Positions 7,670 through 14,638 of a stretch of 14,638 nt of DNA are shown in pieces. The translations under genes and the position numbers were made by a program. How positions within the stretch are numbered: the first letter of the stretch is position 1; each line of letters starts with the position of its first letter. Below the pieces are notes generated by a model that made no database searches, was not told where the DNA came from, and saw only the letters and a list, made by a program, of their open reading frames with translations. The DNA is from CAYVWB01 sp964455395 (GTDB lineage Bacteria; Desulfobacterota; Desulfovibrionia; Desulfovibrionales; Desulfovibrionaceae), in assembly GCA_964455395.1 (NCBI GenBank), contig CAYVWB010000093.1:1-14638 (forward strand), read 5' to 3'.

Positions 7670-8299
7670 TCATGTCTCCTGACGGGCGGCGTCGTTGAGG
7701 CCGGCGAGGGTCAGCCACCCCACGAGCACTGCCGGGATGAGCGCCAACGCCGCCGCCACCCCATAGCCATCGAAACACTGCAGATAGAATGCGACGCCGG
7801 CGAAGCCCCACAACATGCCGAAGAGCGAGGCGTGGAGAAAGGGTTCGTCATGGAACCAGCAGAGCAGGAAAATCACTGCGCTGGCCGCCACCGCCGCGGG
7901 GTTGATGAGGTACAGCACCGCGCTGATGACGACCAGGTTCAACGCGAGGAGCAACCGCGCCCGCCCTCGGTTGCGGCGGCGGCTCATAATGTGCGTGTCG
8001 TGCAAGGCCTCTTCCACGCAATTGTAGAGAAAGCCCTGGCGGTCGTTGCGGAAGAAATCGTCTTCATCCTCGAATTCGTAGGTTATCCACTCCGGGGTGA
8101 CGACAAGCGCGCCCTCGACCCCTTGAAGCCTGACGTGCTGCACGTTTCCCAGGGGAGCGCGGTTCTTGTCCCCCACGTAGGGCGCATCGTCGAAGTAGGC
8201 GACGACTTCCGAGAAGGTGAGCTCGAAGCAGCGCCACCAGCGCAGGACATGACTTTTGCGGATGCTCGAGAAGGGATAGGGTTCGCGGATGCTCTTCAT
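7670..8299 (-). CDS. Unrecognised membrane protein with four predicted helices
   Basis: A 209-residue protein I cannot assign to a family. The N-terminal 110 residues look soluble, with an aromatic/basic segment (YPFSSIRKSHVLRWWRCFEL, 8-27) and an acidic patch EFEDEDD (75-81). A basic stretch SRRRNRGRAR (106-115) follows, then four hydrophobic segments (about 115-132, 134-150, 155-175 and 179-200) and a short polar end. The basic stretch just before the first helix suggests a cytoplasmic N-terminal domain. The ATG at 8299 was chosen because the sequence upstream in frame is proline-rich and overlaps the predicted promoter. The ribosome-binding site is weak. It stands alone between the glnA terminator and the ftsEX promoter. 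Codon use and composition match the neighbours. Confidence 0.75.
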   Translation of the reverse strand: MKSIREPYPFSSIRKSHVLRWWRCFELTFSEVVAYFDDAPYVGDKNRAPLGNVQHVRLQGVEGALVVTPEWITYEFEDEDDFFRNDRQGFLYNCVEEALHDTHIMSRRRNRGRARLLLALNLVVISAVLYLINPAAVAASAVIFLLCWFHDEPFLHASLFGMLWGFAGVAFYLQCFDGYGVAAALALIPAVLVGWLTLAGLNDAARQET

Positions 8300-8355
8300 G
8301 ACGACGCTCGCTGTAGGCGGGGTGAGGATGATGGAAGCAGGGGAATACACCCTTG

Positions 8356-8385
8356 ACCATAGCACGGACGCCGCATTGCGCACAA
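8356..8385 (-). promoter_or_regulatory. Possible promoter for the four-helix membrane protein
   Basis: Minus strand TTGTGC (8385-8380), 18 nt, TATGGT (8361-8356). Three and four bases match the sigma70 consensus. The start of transcription would be near 8349, about 50 nt before the ATG. A promoter is needed here because a strong terminator lies just upstream. Confidence 0.4.
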
Positions 8386-8459
8386 GGGGAGAACGCGGAT
8401 GGATCGATCGTCTGGCTGTTGGCGCGGTTTCGGGAAACACGGTGGGGAGCGCGCGCGAC

Positions 8460-8492
8460 AAAAAACCCCCCGACCGGAGACCGGCCGGGGGG
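8460..8492 (-). terminator. Intrinsic terminator of glnA
   Basis: On the minus strand a 12-bp GC-rich stem (arms 8492-8481 and 8477-8466, one G-U pair) closes a 3-nt loop and is followed directly by six T (8465-8460). It begins 32 nt after the glnA stop codon. This is a textbook rho-independent terminator and separates glnA from the next gene. Confidence 0.95.
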
Positions 8493-8524
8493 CGTACGGA
8501 GCGCAAACAGCAAGCGAGGCGCGC

Positions 8525-9871
8525 TTACAGGATGGGCAGGTACTTCTCGATCTCCATCTCGGAGATGTGGGTGCGGTACTCGTCCCATTCCTTGATCTTG
8601 TTGGCCACGAGGTTGCTGTGCAGGTGGTCGCCCAGCAGGTCCTTCATGAGGGTGGAGTCGTTGAAAGCCATGGCGGCGTCGTGGAGAGAGCCGGGCAGCG
8701 CGGTGATGCCATGACGCTCGAAGTCCGCGGGGCCCATGTCGAAGATGTTCTCTTCCACGGCGTTGGCCAGGTCGTAGCCCTTCTCGATGCCTTCCAGGCC
8801 CGCGCAGAGCATGCCGGCGAAGGCGAGGTAGGGGTTGGCCGCCGGGTCCGGGCTGCGCAGCTCGATGCGGGTGGCTGCTTCCTTGCCGGGCTTGTAGAGA
8901 GGCACGCGGATGAGCGCGGAGCGGTTGCGCTGCGCCCACGCCACGTACACGGGCGCTTCGTAGCCGGGCACGAGGCGCTTGTAGGAGTTCACCCACTGGT
9001 TGTTCAGCATGCAGATTTCATTGGCGTGCTTGAGCAGACCGGCGATGTACGCTTTGGCGTCGGCGGAGAGGCTGTCCGCGGCGGAGCCGTCGAAGAAGGC
9101 GTTCTTGCCGTTCTTGAAGAGCGACTGGTGGCAGTGCATGCCGGAGCCGTTCTCGCCGAAGAGGGGCTTGGGCATGAAGGTGGCGTAGCAGCCGTGCTTG
9201 CGGGCGATTTCTTTGACAATGACCTTGTAGGTCATGGCGGTGTCGGCCATGGCCAGGGCTTCGTTGTAGCGCAGGTCGATCTCGTGCTGGGAGGGAGCCA
9301 CCTCGTGGTGCGAGTACTCAACCTGGATGCCCATGGCTTGCAGGTTGAAGATGATGTCGCGGCGCACGTCGTTGGCCAGGTCCAGCGGGGGCGCGTCGAA
9401 GTAGCCGCCCACGTCCAGGATGTCCGTGCACTTGGGGGACGCGAAGAGGAAGAACTCCAGCTCGGGACCGAAGTACGCGGTGTAGCCCTTCTCCGCAGCC
9501 TTCGCCAGCACCTTCTTGAGCACGTAGCGGCTGTCGGCTTCGTAGGGTTGGCCGTCGGGGGTCTTCACGTCGCAGAAGACGCGCGCCACCGGACGATCCA
9601 GCGGACGCCAGGAGCAGATCTGGAACGTGGTGGGATCCGGCCAGGCGACCATGTCCGACTCTTGGATGCGCGTGAAGCCGAGGATGGAGGAGCCATCGAA
9701 GCCCATGCCTTCCTCGAAAGCGGCTTCCAGCTCGTTCGGGGTGATCTGGAAGGACTTCAGCGTCCCCAGGATGTCCACGAACCAGAACTGGATGAAGCTC
9801 ACGTTGTAGTCTTTGACGGCCTTCAGCACGTCATCGGCGTTTTTGCAGTTGAAGACAGGAGCGTTCTCCAT
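8525..9871 (-). CDS. glnA: Glutamine synthetase, type I
   Basis: Makes glutamine from glutamate, ammonia and ATP; cytoplasmic dodecamer. It has 448 residues, the length of the GSI-alpha class. Motifs: MGFDGSSI (56-63), FGPELEFF (134-141) with metal-ligand glutamates, HHEVAPSQHE (188-197), GSGMHCHQS (242-250), NSYKRLVPGYEAP (295-307), RNRSALIRVP (315-324) and RIELRSPDPAANPY (335-348). The region equivalent to the E. coli adenylylation loop reads ENIFDM (374-379), with Phe377 where the tyrosine would be. Control by adenylylation therefore looks impossible, and feedback inhibition is more likely. The ATG at 9871 has GGAGGA 7 nt upstream. The in-frame ATG at 9886 would place that ribosome-binding site inside the gene and has none of its own. 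It has its own promoter, long leader and terminator. Confidence 0.97.
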   Translation of the reverse strand: MENAPVFNCKNADDVLKAVKDYNVSFIQFWFVDILGTLKSFQITPNELEAAFEEGMGFDGSSILGFTRIQESDMVAWPDPTTFQICSWRPLDRPVARVFCDVKTPDGQPYEADSRYVLKKVLAKAAEKGYTAYFGPELEFFLFASPKCTDILDVGGYFDAPPLDLANDVRRDIIFNLQAMGIQVEYSHHEVAPSQHEIDLRYNEALAMADTAMTYKVIVKEIARKHGCYATFMPKPLFGENGSGMHCHQSLFKNGKNAFFDGSAADSLSADAKAYIAGLLKHANEICMLNNQWVNSYKRLVPGYEAPVYVAWAQRNRSALIRVPLYKPGKEAATRIELRSPDPAANPYLAFAGMLCAGLEGIEKGYDLANAVEENIFDMGPADFERHGITALPGSLHDAAMAFNDSTLMKDLLGDHLHSNLVANKIKEWDEYRTHISEMEIEKYLPIL

Positions 9872-10095
9872 CAAGAAATCCTCCATTTACCGGATTACAT
9901 GGTGTTGTCGCCACGCCGACGGAGCCGGATGCTCCCGGACGGCGGCGGCGTGTTTTCACGGATCAGCAAGACCCGGGAACTCTGCCGTGTACAAAAACAA
10001 GGCCATGGTCGGCTTCACGCACGATTCCAGACCATTACCGTTCGCCAACCATGTCGTCATTCGTACAAGTATTGATAAAATTGTAAAACCAATAC
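9872..10095 (-). promoter_or_regulatory. Structured 5' leader of glnA with competing stems
   Basis: About 224 nt between the predicted transcription start and the ATG, with no reading frame of note. Stem A: CATGGTTGGC (10053-10044) with GCCGACCATG (10013-10004), 10 pairs including one G-U. Stem B: ATGGTC (10035-10030) with GACCAT (10010-10005), which uses part of the same downstream arm and so excludes A. Stem C: CGTG-AAAA-CACG (9960-9949). Stem D: CACGCCG (9952-9946) with CGGCGTG (9918-9912), enclosing GGAGC/GCTCC (9935-9931/9925-9921); D shares CACG with C. The ribosome-binding site (9884-9879) lies about 28 nt past D. The layout resembles an RNA switch or attenuator, but no known class is recognised and no covariation was tested. 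Confidence 0.4.
10069..10095. promoter_or_regulatory. Dyad at the predicted glnA transcription start
   Basis: GTATTG (10069-10074), 15 nt, CAATAC (10090-10095): a 27-bp AT-rich dyad with perfect 6-bp arms covering about +1 to +27 of the predicted transcript. The position suits a repressor operator. The sequence does not match FNR, Rex, CRP or NtrC sites that I recognise. Confidence 0.4.
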
Positions 10096-10101
10096 CCCCC
10101 A

Positions 10102-10129
10102 AAAATACCTTTTTTCCCGATTTTGTCAA
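10102..10129 (-). promoter_or_regulatory. Sigma70-like promoter of glnA
   Basis: Minus strand TTGACA (10129-10124, perfect), 16 nt, TATTTT (10107-10102, four of six). It begins one base after the stop codon of the radical SAM gene, in a markedly AT-rich patch. A second weaker pair, TTTACA (10087-10082) and TACGAA (10065-10060) 16 nt apart, could be a tandem promoter. I see no sigma54 GG-N10-GC element. Confidence 0.6.
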
Positions 10130-11107
10130 CTAACCACCCAGAAGACGACGCCACAACGCCATGGCCTGCGCAGGCGAACGCTCGTCCAGACGCAATCCCT
10201 GCGCGCGCGCAAACCCCAGCGCCGCTCCATATTCCTCGTCCGTGAGGGAACGAGAAAGACCCGGCGTCGAACCCGCCTGGTGGCACGGCCGGTACTGGTC
10301 CATCACGTTGACGTACGTCCGCGGCGAAAGCGACGCCAGATACGCCATCCACTCCTGTGTTCCGGCCAGTCCTTCGGGCAGCGCCAAGTGGCGGACAAGC
10401 AGGCCTCGCACAGCTGTCCCGGCGGCGTCCGTCACCAAGTCGCCCACTTGCGCATGCATGGCGGCGATGGCCTCGCGCGCGCGCTCCGGGTAGTCCGGCG
10501 CAGCGCAGAACCGCGACGACGCCTCCGTGCTCCAGAACTTGCAGTCCGGCAGGTAGATGTCCACCACACCCTCGAGCAGCGCCAGCGTCTCCACGGCGTC
10601 GTAGCCCCCGGAATTGTAGACCAGCGGGATGCGCAGCCCTTCCCCCGCGGCCACCGCGAGCGCCTCCAGAACCTGCGCGACCACATGCGAAGGCGTGACG
10701 ATGTTGATGTTGTGGCAGCCCTGCCCCTGCATTGCGAGCATCTGCGCAGCCAACGCCTCGACCGTGGTTTCCCGGCCGGCGGCGGGGTTCTGGCTGATGT
10801 CCGCATTCTGACAGAAGACGCAGCTGAGGTTGCAGCCGCTCATGAAGATGGTCCCGGAGCCGTGCTCCCCCACCAGCGGGGACTCCTCCCCGAAGTGCGG
10901 ATGCGCGGCGTCCACCCGAGCCAGCCGGCCCACACCGCAGAAGCCAAGCTCCCCACGCAGGCGGTTCACCCCGCACAGGCGCGGGCAGAGCCGACAATCC
11001 TCCAGCGCGGCCACGGCCTCGGTCGCGCGTCGGGCCAGGGCGCCGCTGCGCCACAGGGCGACATAACCGGGCTCGTGGGGGGTGGCGTCGTCAGTCGAGG
11101 GGTGCAT
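10130..11107 (-). CDS. PflX-type (COG1313-like) radical SAM protein, substrate unknown
   Basis: A 325-residue iron-sulfur protein resembling pyruvate formate-lyase activating enzymes. The radical SAM cluster motif is CNLSCVFC (Cys92, Cys96, Cys99) in the context GTIFMSGCNLSCVFCQN (85-101). It is preceded by a second cysteine group, Cys38-x2-Cys41-x3-Cys45 and Cys57 (CRLCPRLCGVNR and GELGFCG), characteristic of this family and possibly an additional Fe-S or zinc site. PLVYNSGGYD (161-170) and DIYLPDCK (183-190) are further family-like segments. No glycyl radical enzyme gene is in the window, so activation of such a partner is unproven. I prefer the ATG at 11107, but its ribosome-binding site is poor. 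A GTG at 11146 with AAGGAG 12 nt upstream would add 13 residues. It probably precedes glnA without a terminator. Confidence 0.88.
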   Translation of the reverse strand: MHPSTDDATPHEPGYVALWRSGALARRATEAVAALEDCRLCPRLCGVNRLRGELGFCGVGRLARVDAAHPHFGEESPLVGEHGSGTIFMSGCNLSCVFCQNADISQNPAAGRETTVEALAAQMLAMQGQGCHNINIVTPSHVVAQVLEALAVAAGEGLRIPLVYNSGGYDAVETLALLEGVVDIYLPDCKFWSTEASSRFCAAPDYPERAREAIAAMHAQVGDLVTDAAGTAVRGLLVRHLALPEGLAGTQEWMAYLASLSPRTYVNVMDQYRPCHQAGSTPGLSRSLTDEEYGAALGFARAQGLRLDERSPAQAMALWRRLLGG

Positions 11108-11543
11108 GGGGGTTGATCCGTTTCGCGGTCGGGATGGGCAGTCCACGCCGTGTGTCCGCTCCTTCGGGAGGATGTCGATCCCGGTTCGCTCCTGCAGCGC
11201 TGACGAGGTCGCGCGATACGAAGGCGTTGCGGGACCACTGCAAGGACGTCACACTACACCAGAGCCGGGCTCGCGCGCAAGCCGGGGCGTGTATCTCACC
11301 GTCATCCGGGAAAAGGCATTTCTCGGAAGGTCTTGTCCGGTAAGGACCGCGGCGTTGGGGGGTCTTTGCGCCAGGCAACGAGTGGGAGCTGCGGCAGTCG
11401 GGATTGGCGCCACCGGGGTCATCTATGCCAGCGGGGGGCCAGCGGGGGGCCAGCGGGGGGCCACCGAGAGGCCATAGGGGGGCCATCAAGAAGCAAGTCT
11501 CGGTGACCGCCGCATGACCCGTGGCGCATTCTCGGCGGGGAGT
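11108..11543. other. 436-nt gene-free region
   Basis: Several frames are open on both strands, but none has a plausible ribosome-binding site, start and protein-like composition. The part nearest the TPR gene holds an 11-bp tandem repeat. An imperfect 20-bp dyad centred on CCGG lies at 11329-11348. A very weak promoter-like pair for the radical SAM gene is TTGCGC (11280-11275), 18 nt, TAGTGT (11256-11251). There is no clear terminator after the TPR gene and no tRNA-like structure. Confidence 0.6.
11427..11486. repeat. 11-bp tandem repeat (five units plus a partial)
   Basis: Three identical units GCCAGCGGGGG (11427-11437, 11438-11448, 11449-11459), a degenerate unit GCCACCGAGAG (11460-11470), GCCATAGGGGG (11471-11481) and a partial GCCAT (11482-11486). 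The G-runs recur every 11 bp, about one helical turn. 11 bp is not a multiple of three, which argues against a coding repeat. It lies about 60 nt downstream of the TPR gene stop. Confidence 0.95.
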
Positions 11544-12399
11544 CTACCGTTGCAGGCGGTTCAGTCGGCGGTCCACCACGTAGGGGTTGGGGTAGTCGGC
11601 TCGAATCTGTTCGAACAGCCGTCGCGCTTCCTCCGTCTCGCCGGCGTCCACAAGGAGTTCGGCCAGCAGGAAGCCCGCCACGGCTTTCATTTCGGCGTCC
11701 GCCGCGTCGTCGCGCATGATCTCGCGCAGCGCCACCACGGCTTCCTGTGCGCGGCCGGCGCGCGCCACGGCCTGGGCGAACGTGTACCGACACTGAATCT
11801 GCAGCATGGCTGTCGGCGCATCGGCCACACAGACGGCGTAGGCCTCCGCGGCGGCGGCGTGGTTCTTCATGGCGGCGTGGTTGTCGCCTATGCTCGCGTG
11901 GATGGCGGCGGCTTCAGCCTGCGAGAGGGTGGGGCCTTTCAAGACGCGGCGCCATGTCTCCAGTGCTTTTGCCGGTTGCTCCATGGCTTCGTAGACTTCG
12001 GCGAGACGGATGAGCAAGTCGTGCGCTCGCGCCTCGTCGTCGCCGTATTCCAGATGCATGGCGTCCAGTCTGGCTGCAGCGCGAGGGTAGTCGCGGCGCA
12101 CGGCCAACGCGATGTCCACAAGGCGGTTCTGCGCTTCCCACCGGTAGGGGCTTTCATCGTGCTCGCGCAGATAGGCTTCGTAGAATTCTTCGGCGGCGGC
12201 GTAGTCCCCGGCGCCGAAGGCATGGCGTGCGTCCTCCAGCAGGGGATCGCCTGCTGGCTCCGCAGCGCAGCCGACAAGAGCCGTGCCGGCGGTGGCTCCA
12301 AGCAGGAACACGCCGAGCAGCAGGGTCCGCAGGACGCGTCGCGTGAAGCGGAGGACAGCGTCAAGCCCATCTGTAGAAGCGCATGTCGAATCGACCGAA

Positions 12400-12407
<8 letters not shown>
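11544..12407 (-). CDS. TPR-repeat lipoprotein
   Basis: A 287-residue predicted outer-envelope lipoprotein. A long N-region is followed by a hydrophobic stretch (about 28-46) and a lipobox LVGC with Cys47 as the lipidation site. The mature part is almost all alpha-helical TPR-like repeats: DARHAFGAGDYAAAEEFYEAYL, LIRLAEVYEAMEQPAKALETW, IGDNHAAMKNHAAAAEAYAVC, AQAVARAGRAQEAVVALREI and LLAELLVDAGETEEARRLFEQI can be lined up (given here by approximate start residues 59, 131, 169, 205 and 237). It resembles BamD/YbgF-like scaffold proteins in style, but I do not assign either. The ATG at 12407 overlaps the gyrA end by 8 nt, with GGGG about 7 nt upstream, so it is translated with gyrA. The N-region before the hydrophobic core is unusually long, so a later start is possible. 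Confidence 0.85.

Positions 12408-14638
<2,231 letters not shown>

Noticed and set aside
8427..8438. GTTTC-GG-GAAAC palindrome after glnA
   Set aside because: Short, lacks a T-run, and the terminator upstream already explains the end of glnA; no known operator matches.
9872..9886. glnA start at 9886
   Set aside because: The codons after it form the ribosome-binding site of the ATG at 9871, and no ribosome-binding site precedes 9886.
9887..10095. sigma54/NtrC-type promoter for glnA
   Set aside because: No GG-N10-GC pair with the expected flanks was found; the sigma70-like pair is better.
11091..11489. Minus-strand frame over the tandem repeat giving a Pro/Trp-rich peptide
   Set aside because: The repeat unit is 11 bp, so each copy reads differently. 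The frame is not conserved-looking and overlaps the start of the radical SAM gene.

Overview
The window is GC-rich, densely packed bacterial chromosome. It holds eleven protein genes, all on the minus strand, so transcription runs from high to low coordinates. Signs point to a Gram-negative proteobacterium: an ftsEX pair, a lipobox TPR lipoprotein and sigma70-like promoters. My best guess is a member of Desulfovibrionales (sulfate-reducing Desulfobacterota), from the look of the AspRS N-terminus, the 448-residue glutamine synthetase, the short dihydroxy-acid dehydratase and the gyrA/TPR-lipoprotein pairing. This placement is by eye and not tested. Long open frames on the plus strand are codon-composition shadows of the minus-strand genes. 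I see no tRNA, rRNA, IS element, prophage or CRISPR array.

Layout in transcription order: (1) 14638-12400, gyrA without its N-terminus, overlapping by 8 nt a TPR lipoprotein gene (12407-11544). (2) 11543-11108, a gene-free stretch with a five-unit 11-bp tandem repeat. (3) 11107-10130, a PflX-type (COG1313-like) radical SAM protein. (4) 10129-8460, glnA as its own unit: a sigma70-like promoter, a dyad at the predicted transcription start, a leader of about 224 nt with two sets of competing stems, the gene, and a strong intrinsic terminator. (5) 8299-7670, an unrecognised four-helix membrane protein with its own weak promoter. (6) 7586-5890, a good promoter, then ftsE and ftsX overlapping at ATGA. 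(7) 5889-5581, a gene-free leader with inverted repeats. (8) 5580-1, ilvD, a SAM-dependent methyltransferase, hisS and aspS (cut off by the window edge); ilvD and the methyltransferase look translationally coupled, and hisS and aspS are 20 nt apart.

Most of this is housekeeping: DNA supercoiling, nitrogen assimilation, cell division, branched-chain amino acid synthesis and tRNA charging. The least explained parts are the glnA leader RNA, the 11-bp minisatellite, the radical SAM protein, the four-helix membrane protein, and the methyltransferase with its low-complexity insert and tail. I found no multi-gene defence or mobile system. The best candidate for something undescribed is the glnA leader.
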